64,000 bases of DNA from Azospirillum oryzae. GTDB taxonomy: Bacteria > Pseudomonadota > Alphaproteobacteria > Azospirillales > Azospirillaceae. Position numbers and translations under genes: made by a program. The notes beneath the pieces were generated by a model. That model saw only the letters and a list, made by a program, of their open reading frames with translations, ran no database searches and was not told the origin of the DNA. This document shows positions 8,312-18,104 of this stretch, one piece after another. Each line of letters begins with the position of its first letter. The stretch's first letter is position 1. Where the stretch lies: assembly GCF_900177515.1 (NCBI RefSeq), contig NZ_FXAK01000007.1, forward strand, positions 1,162,501 through 1,226,500, given 5' to 3'.

Positions 8312-9760
8312 ATGCTGACGACGCATCCGTTCGACGACGACAAGCTGCGCGAAGAGTGCGGCGTGTTCGGCATCTACGGCAACCCGCAGGCGGGCGCCAT
8401 CACGGCGCTGGGCCTGCACGCCCTGCAGCACCGCGGGCAGGAGGCGGCGGGCATCGTCAGCTTCGACGGCGGCCGCTTCCATCTCCAGCACACGCTGGGC
8501 CTTGTCGGCGACCATTTCAGCTCCGAGGCGATCATCGCCAAGCTGAAGGGTGCCAGCGCCATCGGCCATGTGCGCTACGCCACCACCGGCGACACCTCGA
8601 TCCGCAACGTCCAGCCGCTCTACGCCGATTTCGAGTTCGGCGGCTTCGCGCTGGCCCACAACGGCAACCTGACCAACGCCCAGGCGCTGCGCCGCCAGCT
8701 GGTCCGCCGCGGCTGCCTGTTCCAGTCCTCCACCGACACCGAGGTGATCGTCCACCTGATGGCGACTGCCCGCGGCGGCTCGCCGGTCGATCGCCTGATC
8801 GAGGCGGTGCGGCAGGTCGAGGGCGCCTTCTCCCTGGTGGCCCTGACCTCCAAGGAAGTGATCGGCGTGCGTGACGCGCTGGGCGTCCGTCCGCTGGTGC
8901 TCGGCAAGCTGGGCGACATCCACCTGCTGGCGAGCGAGACCTGCGCCTTCGACATCGTCGGCGCCGAATATGTCCGCGACGTCGAGCCGGGCGAGATGAT
9001 CGTCATCGACGGCAGCGGCGTCCACAGCCTGCGTCCCTTCCAGCCGCAGCAGCGCCGCCTCTGCATCTTCGAATACATCTATTTCGCCCGTCCCGACAGC
9101 GTGATGGAGGGCACCTCCGTCTATCAGGCCCGCCAGCGCATCGGCCGTGAACTGGCCCGCGAGGCCGGCGTGCCCGCCGACGTGATCGTGCCGGTTCCCG
9201 ACAGCGGCGTGCCCGCGGCGCTCGGCTACGCCCAGGAAGCCGGTGTGCCCTTCGACCTCGGCATCATCCGCAACCACTATGTCGGCCGCACCTTCATCGA
9301 GCCGACCGACCAGATCCGTCACCTCGGCGTCAAGCTGAAGCACAACGCCAACCGCGCGATGATCGAGGGCAAGCGCGTCGTGCTGGTCGACGACAGCATC
9401 GTGCGCGGCACCACCTCGAAGAAGATCGTCGAGATGGTGCGCGCCGCCGGTGCCGCCGAGGTGCACATGCGCATCTCCAGCCCGCCGACCTCGCACCCCT
9501 GCTTCTACGGCATCGACACGCCGGAGCAGGGCAAGCTGCTGGCCCACCGCATGACGGTGGAGCAGATGCGCGACTTCATCCAGGCCGACAGCCTCGCCTT
9601 CATCTCGCTCGACGGCCTGTACCGTGCGATGGGCGAGGAGAAGCGCGACCCGGCCAATCTCGGCTATTGCGACGCCTGCTTCACCGGCGACTACCCGATC
9701 CCGCTGACCGACGCGCTGGAAAGCCCGCCGGTCGAGGCGAACGTCGCCGTCCGCGCCTGA
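8312..9760 (+). CDS. purF: Amidophosphoribosyltransferase PurF (482 aa)
   Basis: It catalyses the first step of purine synthesis, PRPP plus glutamine to phosphoribosylamine. The catalytic cysteine is C16 in E-E-C-G-V-F-G, after a short propeptide that must be removed, as in the Bacillus type. The PRPP loop V-L-V-D-D-S-I-V-R-G-T-T is present. Cysteines in L-C-I-F-E-Y, H-P-C-F-Y-G and Y-C-D-A-C-F fit the iron-sulfur ligands of the Bacillus-type enzyme, so a [4Fe-4S] cluster is likely. ATG 8312 follows GAAGGA by 10 bases; GTG 8309 is an alternative. Confidence 0.95.
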   Translation: MLTTHPFDDDKLREECGVFGIYGNPQAGAITALGLHALQHRGQEAAGIVSFDGGRFHLQHTLGLVGDHFSSEAIIAKLKGASAIGHVRYATTGDTSIRNVQPLYADFEFGGFALAHNGNLTNAQALRRQLVRRGCLFQSSTDTEVIVHLMATARGGSPVDRLIEAVRQVEGAFSLVALTSKEVIGVRDALGVRPLVLGKLGDIHLLASETCAFDIVGAEYVRDVEPGEMIVIDGSGVHSLRPFQPQQRRLCIFEYIYFARPDSVMEGTSVYQARQRIGRELAREAGVPADVIVPVPDSGVPAALGYAQEAGVPFDLGIIRNHYVGRTFIEPTDQIRHLGVKLKHNANRAMIEGKRVVLVDDSIVRGTTSKKIVEMVRAAGAAEVHMRISSPPTSHPCFYGIDTPEQGKLLAHRMTVEQMRDFIQADSLAFISLDGLYRAMGEEKRDPANLGYCDACFTGDYPIPLTDALESPPVEANVAVRA

Positions 9761-9766
9761 CGAACG

Positions 9767-9797
9767 ATCCCTCTCCCGTCATGGGGGAGGGATTTTC
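9767..9797 (+). terminator. Rho-independent terminator after purF
   Basis: Arms 9767-9777 and 9783-9793 pair over 11 bases with one wobble around a 5-base loop, followed by TTTTC. It sits 6 bases after the purF stop and may attenuate the following SDR gene. The arm shares the CCCTCTCCC core of the dispersed repeats. Confidence 0.75.
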
Positions 9798-9840
9798 GTA
9801 TGTAGACGAATAAAATAATCCCAGGAAACGAGTCGTCACC

Positions 9841-10548
9841 ATGTCCCGTCTCTCCGGCCGCATCGCCCTCGTCACCGGTGCATCGCGCGGCATCGGCGCC
9901 GCCGTCGCCAAGCGCTTCGCCGCCGAAGGCGCCCATCTGGTCCTGGTCGCCCGCACCGTCGGCGGGCTGGAGGAGACCGACGACGCCATCCAGAAGATTT
10001 CCGGTCAGTCGGCGACCCTGGTGCCGATGGATCTGCGCGACTACGACAAGATCGACCAACTCGGCCATGCGCTCTACCAGCGCTTCGGCAAGCTGGACGT
10101 GGTCGTCGGCAATGCCGGCGCGCTGGAGGCGCTGGGCCCGGTCGCCCAGTATGATCCGAAGCTGTGGTCGCGGGTGATGGACCTGAACGTGACGGCCAAC
10201 TACCGGCTGATCCGCTCGATGGACCCGCTGCTGCGCGCATCGGGCACCGGCCGCGCCATCTTCGTGACGTCGGCCGCCGCCAAGGCGCCGCATCATTACT
10301 GGATGCCCTACGGCGCCAGCAAGGCGGCGTTGGAGATGATCGTGAAGACCTACGCGATGGAGGTCTCCGGCTCGACCCTGCGCGTCAACCTGATCGACCC
10401 CGGCGTGGTGGCGAGCAAGCTGCGCACCCAGGCCTTCCCCGGCGAGGACCCGACCAAGATCGCCCAGCCCGACGACGTGACGGAGCGCTTCGTCGAACTG
10501 GCCGAGGCGGGGTGCGAGCGGCATGGGGAACTGGTGCAGGCGCAGTGA
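9841..10548 (+). CDS. Short-chain dehydrogenase/reductase (235 aa)
   Basis: Classical SDR features: the cofactor loop T-G-A-S-R-G-I-G near residue 13, N-A-G-A near 91, a Ser in the V-T-S-A-A block, and the catalytic Y-x-x-x-K in Y-G-A-S-K near residue 155. R-T-V near residue 38 in place of an acidic residue suggests NADP preference (inference). An SDR directly after purF is common in Rhodospirillales, but the substrate is unknown. AGGAAA precedes ATG 9841 at somewhat long spacing. Confidence 0.9.
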   Translation: MSRLSGRIALVTGASRGIGAAVAKRFAAEGAHLVLVARTVGGLEETDDAIQKISGQSATLVPMDLRDYDKIDQLGHALYQRFGKLDVVVGNAGALEALGPVAQYDPKLWSRVMDLNVTANYRLIRSMDPLLRASGTGRAIFVTSAAAKAPHHYWMPYGASKAALEMIVKTYAMEVSGSTLRVNLIDPGVVASKLRTQAFPGEDPTKIAQPDDVTERFVELAEAGCERHGELVQAQ

Positions 10549-10557
10549 AATAAATCG

Positions 10558-10711
10558 CCCTCTCCCGCCCCGGGAGAGGGAGGGGACCCGCCGAAGGCGG
10601 GGAGGGTGAGGGGTGATCCAAGAATCCCGAAGCGCATGGCTTCGTGCCTCACCCCTCACCCTTCCCATGGCGATGCCATGGGCCCCTTCCCTCTCCCGGG
10701 GCGGGAGAGGG
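10558..10711. repeat. Palindromic intergenic repeat, copy A (about 154 bp)
   Basis: The two ends are the same 23-base hairpin-forming sequence in inverted orientation (10558-10580 and 10689-10711). Inside, GAGGGTGAGGGGTGA on the left pairs with TCACCCCTCACCCTTCC on the right, so the whole element is one imperfect inverted repeat able to form a cruciform or long RNA hairpin. It fills the gap between the convergent SDR and mutS genes and probably terminates both. A second copy is at 18105-18249. Confidence 0.8.
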
Positions 10712-10724
10712 AGTGATTGAGCGA

Positions 10725-13406
10725 TCAGCGAAGCATCCCCCTTAGCCGATACAGCTCCTCCAACGCCTGCCGGGGCGTCAAACTGTCAGGATCGATCCCC
10801 GCCAGCGCCTCTTCCACCGCCGACGGCCCCGCAGGCAGCACCTCCGCCGCCTCCACCTTCGGCGCCGGCCGCTTCAGCGCCGCGCTGAACAGCGGCAGAT
10901 CCTCCGCCAGCCGGTGGATCGTCGCGTTCTGGTCGCCCGATTCCAGCAGCTTCAGCACCTCGTCCGCCCGCCCGACCACCGCCGGCGGCAGCCCGGCCAG
11001 CTTGGCGACGTGGATGCCGTAACTGCGATCCGCCGCCCCCGCCGTCACCTCGTGCAGGAACACCACGTCGCCCTGCCATTCCTTGATGCGCATGGTGTGG
11101 CAGGACAGCGCCGGCAGCTTCGACGCCAGCATCGTCAACTCGTGGTAATGCGTGGCGAACAGCGCCCGGCAGCGGTTCACGTCGTGCAGATGCTCGACGC
11201 AGGCCCAGGCGATCGACAGCCCGTCGAAGGTCGCCGTGCCGCGCCCGATCTCGTCCAAGATCACCAGCGCCCGCGCACCGGACTGGTTCAGGATCGCCGC
11301 GGTCTCCACCATTTCCACCATGAAGGTGGAGCGCCCGCGCGCCAGATCGTCGGCGGCGCCGACACGGCTGTAAAGCCGGTCCACCACCCCGATATGCGCG
11401 TGCTCCGCCGGCACGAAGCCGCCCATCTGCGCCAGCACCGCGATCAGCGCGTTCTGCCGCAGGAAGGTCGATTTACCGGCCATGTTCGGACCGGTCAGCA
11501 GCCACAGCCGGTTGTCCGGCGCAAGGTCGCAGTCGTTGGCCACGAACGGCCCGCCATGGGCGGCGTCCAGCACCGCCTCCACCACCGGATGCCGCCCGCC
11601 CCTGATCGAGAAGGCGAGGCTGTCGTCCACCAGCGGCCGGCTGTAGCGCCGTTCCTCCGCCAGTTCGGCCAGCGAGGTGGCGACGTCCAGCGCCGCCAGC
11701 GCATGCGCCGCCTGGGCGATGGCGTCGGCCTTGGCCGCCACCACCTCCACCAGCCCGCCGAACAGTTCCAGCTCCACCGCCAGCGCCCGGTCGGCGGCTT
11801 CCGAGATCCGCCGCTCCAGGTCCGACAGCTCCACCGTGCCGAAGCGCACGGCGTTCGCCATCGTCTGCCGGTGCATGAAGACCTCGCGGCCCCGATCCGA
11901 CATCAGCTTGTCGGCATGGGCGGCGGTGACCTCGATGTGATAGCCCAGCACGTTGTTGTGCTTGACCTTCAGCGACGGTACCCCGGCGATCTCGGCGTAT
12001 TTCGTCTGCAGACCCGCGATCAGCCGCCGGCTCTCGTCGCGCAGCGTCACCAGCTCGTCCAGCGCATAGCTGTAGTCGCGGGCGATAAAGCCGCCGTCGC
12101 GCGCCAGCAGCGGCAGCTCCGGCGCCAGCGCCTGGGTCAGCTGGTCGACCAGTTCCGAATGCGCGCCCAGCCGCTTGTCGAGCGCCGCCAGCCCGTCCGG
12201 CAGCGGCATGGATCCTGCCAGCAGCTCGCGGATCAGTCCGGCCTGCCGCAGCCCGTCGCGGACCGCCGCCAGATCGCGCGGCCCCCCGCGCCCCAGCGTC
12301 AGACGCGACAGCGCGCGCTCCAGGTCCGGGCAGCTCCGCAAGGCGCCGCGCAGCTCACCGCGCAGCCGCTCTTCGGCCAGCGCGAACTCCACCATGTCCA
12401 GCCGGCGGCCGATGGCGGCCGGGTCGGTCAGCGGCGCCGCCAGATGGGCGCAGAGCAGCCGGGCACCGGCCCCCGTCACCGTGCGGTCGATGGTGGCGAG
12501 CAGGCTGCCGCGCCGTTCCCCGCTCAGCGTCCGTGTCAGTTCCAGATTGCGCGCGGTGGAGGCGTCGATCTCCATCACCGCCCCCGGCCCCAGCCGGCGC
12601 GGCGGCGACAGCCGGGGCACGCGCCCCTTCTGCGTCAGCTCGACATAGCCGACCAGGGCACCCGCCGCCGCGACCTCCGCCCGGCTGAAATTGCCGAAGG
12701 CGTCCAGCGTGCCGACTCCATACTGGGTCAGCAGGCGCTGCTTGCCGTTCTCGCTGTCGAATCGCGGGTTGGGCTGCACGGTCAGCCGCGACTTCCATTC
12801 GCCCCACAGCTCGAACAGCTCCGGCGTCTGGCTCAGCTTTTCGGAGATCAGCACCTCCTGCGGGTCGAGCCGTCCGAGCGCGGCACCGAGACCCAATCGC
12901 TCCACCGGCTGCACCACCAGCTCGCCGGTCGACATCTCCAACCAGGCCAGCCCCAGCCCGCCCGCCGTCTCCGCCACCGCCGCCAGCCAGTTGGAGGAGC
13001 GGGCGTCGAGCAGGCTGTCCTCGGTCAGGGTGCCGGGGGTGACGATGCGGATGACGCCGCGCTTCACCACCGATTTCGCCCCGCGCTTCTTCGCCTCCGC
13101 CGGGTCTTCCATCTGTTCGCAGATGGCGACGCGGAAGCCCTGTCGGATCAGGCGCTGCAGGTAATTCTCGTGGCTGTGCACCGGCACGCCGCACATCGGG
13201 ATGTCTTCGCCCAGATGCTGGCCGCGCTTGGTCAATGCGATGTCCAGCGCCGCCGCGGCATTCACCGCATCCTGAAAGAACATCTCGTAGAAGTCGCCCA
13301 TCCGGTAGAACAGCAGGCAATCGGGATGCGCCTGCTTGATCTCAAGATACTGCGCCATCATCGGCGTGGCGTCGGGCGGAATGACGATTTCTGCGATGTC
13401 GGACAC
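10725..13406 (-). CDS. mutS: DNA mismatch repair protein MutS (893 aa)
   Basis: MutS binds mispairs and recruits MutL. The mismatch-reading F-Y-E-M-F motif is near residue 44 and the Walker [10 protein letters not shown] near 640. They are followed by the D-E-I-G-R-G-T Walker B block, the T-H-Y-H-E-L helix-turn-helix region, and a C-terminal E-E-L-Y-R-L-R tail that in E. coli supports tetramers. GTG at 13406 (V-S-D-I-A-E) is chosen over a much longer open frame because conserved alphaproteobacterial MutS proteins start about here. ATG at M-M-A-Q-Y-L is an alternative. It ends 13 bases from the palindromic repeat. Confidence 0.95.
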   Translation of the reverse strand: MSDIAEIVIPPDATPMMAQYLEIKQAHPDCLLFYRMGDFYEMFFQDAVNAAAALDIALTKRGQHLGEDIPMCGVPVHSHENYLQRLIRQGFRVAICEQMEDPAEAKKRGAKSVVKRGVIRIVTPGTLTEDSLLDARSSNWLAAVAETAGGLGLAWLEMSTGELVVQPVERLGLGAALGRLDPQEVLISEKLSQTPELFELWGEWKSRLTVQPNPRFDSENGKQRLLTQYGVGTLDAFGNFSRAEVAAAGALVGYVELTQKGRVPRLSPPRRLGPGAVMEIDASTARNLELTRTLSGERRGSLLATIDRTVTGAGARLLCAHLAAPLTDPAAIGRRLDMVEFALAEERLRGELRGALRSCPDLERALSRLTLGRGGPRDLAAVRDGLRQAGLIRELLAGSMPLPDGLAALDKRLGAHSELVDQLTQALAPELPLLARDGGFIARDYSYALDELVTLRDESRRLIAGLQTKYAEIAGVPSLKVKHNNVLGYHIEVTAAHADKLMSDRGREVFMHRQTMANAVRFGTVELSDLERRISEAADRALAVELELFGGLVEVVAAKADAIAQAAHALAALDVATSLAELAEERRYSRPLVDDSLAFSIRGGRHPVVEAVLDAAHGGPFVANDCDLAPDNRLWLLTGPNMAGKSTFLRQNALIAVLAQMGGFVPAEHAHIGVVDRLYSRVGAADDLARGRSTFMVEMVETAAILNQSGARALVILDEIGRGTATFDGLSIAWACVEHLHDVNRCRALFATHYHELTMLASKLPALSCHTMRIKEWQGDVVFLHEVTAGAADRSYGIHVAKLAGLPPAVVGRADEVLKLLESGDQNATIHRLAEDLPLFSAALKRPAPKVEAAEVLPAGPSAVEEALAGIDPDSLTPRQALEELYRLRGMLR

Positions 13407-13560
13407 GGGAACCACGGGGCCTTGGGTGGGTGTTGTCTCAGGAGCGCACCGTAGCACGGGATATGCAGCCGCGGGATAGGCCGCTTGGCCGAACATCGGA
13501 CAAGGGCGCATGGGACAACAAGACGCGCACGAACGACTCGAGCCTGCGTCCCCGTTGCGG

Positions 13561-13591
13561 TTGACGGGCGCGCGCCGCCGGTCGCTACAAT
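13561..13591 (+). promoter_or_regulatory. Sigma-70-type promoter candidate for the gene at 13624
   Basis: TTGACG at 13561-13566 and TACAAT at 13586-13591 are separated by 19 bases, slightly longer than optimal. Transcription would begin about 25 bases before the start codon at 13624. Confidence 0.5.
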
Positions 13592-13623
13592 AGGGCAGGC
13601 TGAAACATAGGGAGACGGCCATC

Positions 13624-14130
13624 ATGACGCAAATGACCGAGGAAACCGTACCAGCCGAGGTGCGGGAGGTCGTTGCCCTCTTCTCCACCCGCGCCGGTTT
13701 CGACCGTGCGGTGGAGGCGCTGCTGGCGGCCGGCTTCGACCGCGCCGACCTGTCGGTCCTCGCCAGCCACGCCTCGCTGGATGTCGCGGATCCGAAGGGC
13801 AAGCCGCGGGACGAGGCGCTGACCGGTCTGGTGGGCGAACTGAAATACGCCTTCCCCCTGACCACCGCCGGCCTGATCGCCATCGTCGGCGGTCCCATCG
13901 AGGCCGCGCTGGCGGCGTTGGTCGCGGCCGGCGTCGGCGGCGCCGCCATCAAGGACTATCTGGACGAATTGACCAGCCATCCCAAGCCCGACGAGTTCAC
14001 CCGCGCGCTGGAGGCCGGCGGCGTCATCCTGTGGGTGCGCGTCAAATCGCCGGATCAGGAGGCCCAGGCCGCCGCGCTGTTGGAGCGCGAGGGCGGGGTG
14101 AATGTGCATGTGAGCGTGCGCGACGCGTGA
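13624..14130 (+). CDS. Hypothetical protein with glycine-zipper segment (168 aa)
   Basis: No family is assigned. The first 65 residues (a helix-rich segment with A-G-F-D-R-A repeated at about 25 and 42) resemble an alpha/beta domain like those of general-stress proteins. Residues about 78-112 are a small-residue-rich hydrophobic stretch ([12 protein letters not shown]) that could be a glycine-zipper membrane hairpin. The C-terminal part returns to a V-K-S-x-D-Q-E-A helix and beta strand, like the first half. GGGAG lies 9 bases before ATG 13624, with a promoter match upstream. A membrane-associated stress protein is a guess. Confidence 0.7.
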   Translation: MTQMTEETVPAEVREVVALFSTRAGFDRAVEALLAAGFDRADLSVLASHASLDVADPKGKPRDEALTGLVGELKYAFPLTTAGLIAIVGGPIEAALAALVAAGVGGAAIKDYLDELTSHPKPDEFTRALEAGGVILWVRVKSPDQEAQAAALLEREGGVNVHVSVRDA

Positions 14131-14172
14131 CGGAACCGGACGGGACGGGAAGGGCGTAGGTCCGGGAAGGCG

Positions 14173-14496
14173 TCAGGCGGTCAAATTCATCACTGCGCCG
14201 CGCTTGGCGTCCTGCCCCGTCAGCTTCCGCTTCAATTCCTCCGCGATCTCCTTTTCGATGGCTTCCCGCTGTTCCGGCGGCAACGCGTTCAGGTCGTCCT
14301 TCGTCATCTTGTGACGGGCGAGCCACTCGTCGCGAATCCGCTCGGCCGGCGACTTCTTCGCCTCCGCCAGGAAGTCGGCGACGGCGGTGGTGTCGGTGGT
14401 CGGCCCTGCGCTGCTGCCCCAGCCCTTGCGGGCGGTCGCCGTCTGCGACTGGGTGTAGAGCGAGTTCGAATAGCCGCTGTAGCCGTTGATCTGCAT
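14173..14496 (-). CDS. Hypothetical protein (107 aa)
   Basis: ATG 14496 is chosen because GGGAG precedes it by about 7 bases; the frame extends upstream without another site. The N-terminus is Gly/Ser/Tyr-rich and disordered-looking (M-Q-I-N-G-Y-S-G-Y-S). The C-terminal half is charged and helical, with M-T-K-D-D-L-N-A-L-P-P-E-Q-R near residue 72 and a terminal E-E-L-K-R-K-L. That block looks conserved among alphaproteobacterial hypotheticals, but I know no function. It faces the gene ending at 14130 convergently. Confidence 0.65.
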   Translation of the reverse strand: MQINGYSGYSNSLYTQSQTATARKGWGSSAGPTTDTTAVADFLAEAKKSPAERIRDEWLARHKMTKDDLNALPPEQREAIEKEIAEELKRKLTGQDAKRGAVMNLTA

Positions 14497-14683
14497 CGCG
14501 GTGCTCCCGCTGTTGGTTGCGCCTTTGCCCGACAGCAACTGCCGGCAGCGCTGACCGCGATGCAATTTCAACGCCGAACGGGAAGTCTTTCCGTTTCCGT
14601 AACTTGATGCGTCCGCCGGGGCGGTGGAGTCTGCCGCCGGGCAAGTTCTGCCGGCCCAATCCCTGCCGGTTCCGCCCTGTCAG

Positions 14684-15034
14684 TCAGGCCGCGGCGGCCT
14701 GCCGGCATTTCGGGGCGGCGGCCATCCGCAGCCCATGCGCCCGGTACTGCGCCTGGACGATGGACGCCCATCCCATGCGGATCAGCGTAAGCTTCACCGT
14801 GTCCGACACGTCGTCGCCGGTGACGAGGTCGGTCACCTGCCACATCAGCGTGTCGTCCACCGACCGTGGGAACATCGCCGCGACCCGCAGCAGCCGCGCC
14901 ATCAGCGCCGCCGTGGTCTGCCGGCCCAGCCCGCGTTCGGCCAGCGTCAGCGCGTCGTTCAGCGCCGCCAGCTCCCGCCGCCCCTTCACCGAAGCTTCTC
15001 CCGCCGCGCGTCCCGTGATCGTCCGGCCGGTCAT
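14684..15034 (-). CDS. Hypothetical protein (116 aa), divergent from glnD
   Basis: ATG 15034 is preceded at 6 bases by GGGAGA, a strong site, so the longer frame to 15091 is not used. The protein is helical, soluble and moderately basic, with D-D-T-L-M-W-Q-V-T-D-L and L-T-L-I-R-M-G-W-A segments. No cofactor or DNA-binding motif is recognised. It is transcribed away from glnD, and the perfect CRP-type palindrome at 15096-15111 lies only 61 bases upstream of its start, so that site could control it as well as glnD. Confidence 0.6.
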   Translation of the reverse strand: MTGRTITGRAAGEASVKGRRELAALNDALTLAERGLGRQTTAALMARLLRVAAMFPRSVDDTLMWQVTDLVTGDDVSDTVKLTLIRMGWASIVQAQYRAHGLRMAAAPKCRQAAAA

Positions 15035-15095
15035 GGCCCATCTCCCGCAATACGCTCCGTATGGGATCACTCTGGCCCCGCAACGTCGCAACCGC

Positions 15096-15111
15096 TGTGA
15101 CGGCCGTCACA
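15096..15111. promoter_or_regulatory. Perfect CRP-type operator palindrome
   Basis: TGTGACGGCCGTCACA is a perfect 16-base palindrome that fits the CRP consensus TGTGA-N6-TCACA at all ten fixed positions. It lies between the divergent 116-aa gene and glnD, 151 bases upstream of the glnD start. A CRP-family regulator is encoded at 52319 in this window, but the link is inference. Confidence 0.65.
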
Positions 15112-15134
15112 ACCAGAGGCACAAGCGGGCGGGG

Positions 15135-15154
15135 CGCACTGGTTTTCCAGTGCG
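15135..15154. other. Perfect 8-bp hairpin upstream of glnD
   Basis: CGCACTGG (15135-15142) and CCAGTGCG (15147-15154) are separated by TTTT. It could be an operator or a hairpin in a transcript; no T-tract follows. TATAGT at 15181-15186 is a possible -10 for glnD but has no good -35. Confidence 0.4.
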
Positions 15155-15262
15155 GGCGTGCTACCTGAAGGCTTTACCGCTATAGTGCGGCCGTGCGGCC
15201 ATTCCGGATCGCCTGCACGCCGCTTTAGAAGCCGCCCCGAAAGCCGAGGTTTTCCCCAACCG

Positions 15263-18100
15263 ATGCTGTCCCGCTCCAAGGCGCCGCCCCCGCCCGAGTC
15301 GCCCGCGCCCGCCATCCCGAACAAGCGCGCCATCATCTCCCGCCGCAAGCTGGCGGGGGAGCTTGAGGATCTGGTCGCCGAACACGGCACCGGCGACAAG
15401 CTGCGCCCGGCGCTGATCGCCTGCCTGCGCAAGGCGCTGGCCGAGGGCCGGGCCGAAGTGCGGCAACGCTTCGACGCCGGCGGCTCCGGCGAGCAGTGCG
15501 TGCGGGAGAACTGCTATCTCGCCGACCGCGTGGTGGGCACGCTGGCCGACTTCACCGTCCGCTTCATCTTCCCCACCGCCAACCCGACCTCCGGCGAGGT
15601 GTTCGACGTGGCGGCCACCGGCGGCTACGGCCGTGGCGAGCTGGCGCCCTTCTCCGACATCGACCTCCTGTTCCTGCTGCCCTACAAGCGCACGCCGCGG
15701 GTGGAGCAGGTGGTGGAATACATGCTCTACATCCTGTGGGATCTGGGGCTGAAGGTCGGCCATGCCGTGCGCAGCGTGGACGAGTGCATCCGCCAGTCCA
15801 AGGCCGACGTCACCATCCGCACCGCCATCCTCGAATCCCGCTATCTCTGGGGTCCGGGCAAGCTGTTCGCCGAGCTGCGCAAGCGCTACGACAAGGAAGT
15901 GGTCGCCGGCACCGGCCCCGAATTCGTCGAGGCCAAGCTGGCGGAACGCGACGCCCGCCACCAGAAGATGGGCGACAGCCGCTATGTGCTGGAACCCAAC
16001 CTGAAGGACGGCAAGGGCGGCCTGCGCGACCTGCAGACCCTGTTCTGGATCGCCAAGTATCTCTACCGCGTCGAGGGCGTGGACGAGCTGGTCGGCAAGA
16101 AGGTGCTGACGCCGGAGGAGGCGCAGCGCTTCGCCAAGGCGCAGAACTTCCTGTGGACCGCGCGCTGCCACCTGCATTACCTGACCGGCCGGCTGGAAGA
16201 CCGCCTGACCTTCGACGTCCAGACCAGCATCGGCGCCGCCATGGGCTACACCGATCATGCCGGCACCAAGGGCGTCGAGCGCTTCATGAAGCATTACTTC
16301 CTGGTCGCCAAGGATGTCGGCGACCTGACGCGCATCTTCTGCGCGGCGCTGGAAGCCGAGTCGAAGCGTCCGCCCAAGTTCAACCTGCTTCGTCTGGCGT
16401 CGGTCGCCCGGCGCAAGGACGTGGACGGCTTCATCGTCGACGGCGAGCGGCTGAACGCCCGCAGCGACAAGCAGTTCAAGGAACAGCCGATCGACATGAT
16501 CCGCCTGTTCCACACCGCGCAGATGAACGACATCGACATCCACCCGGCGGCGCTGCGCTCCATCACCCGCTCGCTGAGCGCCATCGGCCCGAAGCTGCGC
16601 AACGATCCGGAGGCCAACCGCCTTTTCCTCGATATCCTGACCGGGCCGAAGGATCCGGAGATCACGCTGCGCCGCATGAACGAGGCCGGCGTCATGGCCC
16701 GCTTCATCCCCGACTTCGGCCGGGTCGTCGCGCAGATGCAGTATGACATGTACCATGTCTACACGGTGGACGAGCACACGCTGTTCGCTCTCGGCATCCT
16801 GCACAAGATCGCGTCGCGCGAGCATGCCGACGAGCTGCCGCTGTCCACCGAGGTGATCCACAAGGTCGTCTCCAAGCGTGCGCTCTACGTCGCCGTCCTG
16901 CTGCACGACATCGCCAAGGGCCGCGGCGGCGACCATTCGGTGCTGGGCGCCCGCGTCGCCGAAAAGCTCTGCCCCCGCCTCGGCCTGAGTGCCGAAGAGA
17001 CGGAAACCGTGGCTTGGCTGGTGCGCTGGCACCTCGCCATGTCGCACACCGCCTTCAAGCGCGACCTGGAGGACGACAAGACCGTCCGCGACTTCGTGGC
17101 ATTGGTCCAGTCGCCGGAACGTCTGCGCCTGCTGCTGGTGCTGACGGTGGCCGACATCCGCGCGGTGGGTCCTCAGCGCTGGAACAACTGGAAGGCCACG
17201 CTGCTCCGCGAACTCTACAACCGCTCCGAAGAGCTGATGTCCGGCGGCATGACCGTCGAGGGCCGCGGCCGGCGCATCCAGTCGGCCCAGGCCGCGCTCC
17301 GCGCCGAGCTGACCGACTTCGACGAGGAGGCCTTCGAGCGTCACAAGAGCCTCGGCTATCCCGGCTATTGGCTGGCCTTCGACACCGATACGCTGGCCCA
17401 TCAGGCCCGTCTCGTCCGCGAGGCGGAGCGCGCCCAGCGCCCGCTGACGGTGGAGACCCGCGTCGACCGCGGCCGCGCGGTGACGGAGGTGACGATCTAC
17501 GCCACCGACCACAGCGGCCTGTTCTCCCGCCTCGCCGGGGCGCTGGCCGCCTGCGGCGCCGACATCGTCGACGCCCGCATCTTCACCATGACCAACGGCA
17601 TGGCGCTCGACGTCTTCTCGGTGCAGGACGCCGCTGCCGGCGGTGCGTTCGAGAGCGGCGACAAGCTCGCCAAGCTGTCGGTGATGATCGAGAAGGTGCT
17701 GTCGGGCCAGTTGAAGCCGCTGAACGACCTGTCGACCCGCCGCACCACCCAGGCCAGCCGCACCCGCGTCTTCCATGTGCCGCCGCGCGTGCTGATCGAC
17801 AACAACGCCTCCACCACCCACACGGTGATCGAGGTGAACGGCCGCGACCGTCCCGGCCTGCTCTACGACCTGACCCGCGCGCTGTCGAACCTGACCCTGC
17901 AGATCAGCTCGGCCAAGGTCTCCACCTTCGGCGAGAAGGCCATCGACGTCTTCTATGTGAAGGACGTCTTCGGCCTGAAGGTGACGCACGAGGGCAAGCT
18001 GGCGAAGATCAAGGAACGCCTGCTGAGCGCCCTGGACGACCCCACCGGCGACGCCCCCCCGCCCACGACGGTGAAGCGGACCAGGGCGAAGGTGACGTAA
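15263..18100 (+). CDS. glnD: Bifunctional uridylyltransferase/uridylyl-removing enzyme GlnD (945 aa)
   Basis: GlnD adds and removes UMP on PII proteins in response to glutamine, making it the nitrogen sensor. The nucleotidyltransferase motif G-G-Y-G-R-G-E-L with S-D-I-D-L lies at residues about 121-136. The HD domain H-D-I-A-K-G near 548 is the uridylyl-removing site. Two ACT domains (about 740-820 and 855-930, each with D-H/R-x-G-L) bind glutamine. ATG 15263 is chosen from where homology begins; its Shine-Dalgarno is weak, and the frame is open to 15158. In Azospirillum GlnD controls GlnB/GlnZ and nitrogen fixation. Confidence 0.95.
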   Translation: MLSRSKAPPPPESPAPAIPNKRAIISRRKLAGELEDLVAEHGTGDKLRPALIACLRKALAEGRAEVRQRFDAGGSGEQCVRENCYLADRVVGTLADFTVRFIFPTANPTSGEVFDVAATGGYGRGELAPFSDIDLLFLLPYKRTPRVEQVVEYMLYILWDLGLKVGHAVRSVDECIRQSKADVTIRTAILESRYLWGPGKLFAELRKRYDKEVVAGTGPEFVEAKLAERDARHQKMGDSRYVLEPNLKDGKGGLRDLQTLFWIAKYLYRVEGVDELVGKKVLTPEEAQRFAKAQNFLWTARCHLHYLTGRLEDRLTFDVQTSIGAAMGYTDHAGTKGVERFMKHYFLVAKDVGDLTRIFCAALEAESKRPPKFNLLRLASVARRKDVDGFIVDGERLNARSDKQFKEQPIDMIRLFHTAQMNDIDIHPAALRSITRSLSAIGPKLRNDPEANRLFLDILTGPKDPEITLRRMNEAGVMARFIPDFGRVVAQMQYDMYHVYTVDEHTLFALGILHKIASREHADELPLSTEVIHKVVSKRALYVAVLLHDIAKGRGGDHSVLGARVAEKLCPRLGLSAEETETVAWLVRWHLAMSHTAFKRDLEDDKTVRDFVALVQSPERLRLLLVLTVADIRAVGPQRWNNWKATLLRELYNRSEELMSGGMTVEGRGRRIQSAQAALRAELTDFDEEAFERHKSLGYPGYWLAFDTDTLAHQARLVREAERAQRPLTVETRVDRGRAVTEVTIYATDHSGLFSRLAGALAACGADIVDARIFTMTNGMALDVFSVQDAAAGGAFESGDKLAKLSVMIEKVLSGQLKPLNDLSTRRTTQASRTRVFHVPPRVLIDNNASTTHTVIEVNGRDRPGLLYDLTRALSNLTLQISSAKVSTFGEKAIDVFYVKDVFGLKVTHEGKLAKIKERLLSALDDPTGDAPPPTTVKRTRAKVT

Positions 18101-18104
18101 AAAG

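Noticed and set aside
10558..10711. Possible CRISPR array
   Set aside because: The repeats are inverted copies forming one palindrome, not direct repeats with unique spacers.
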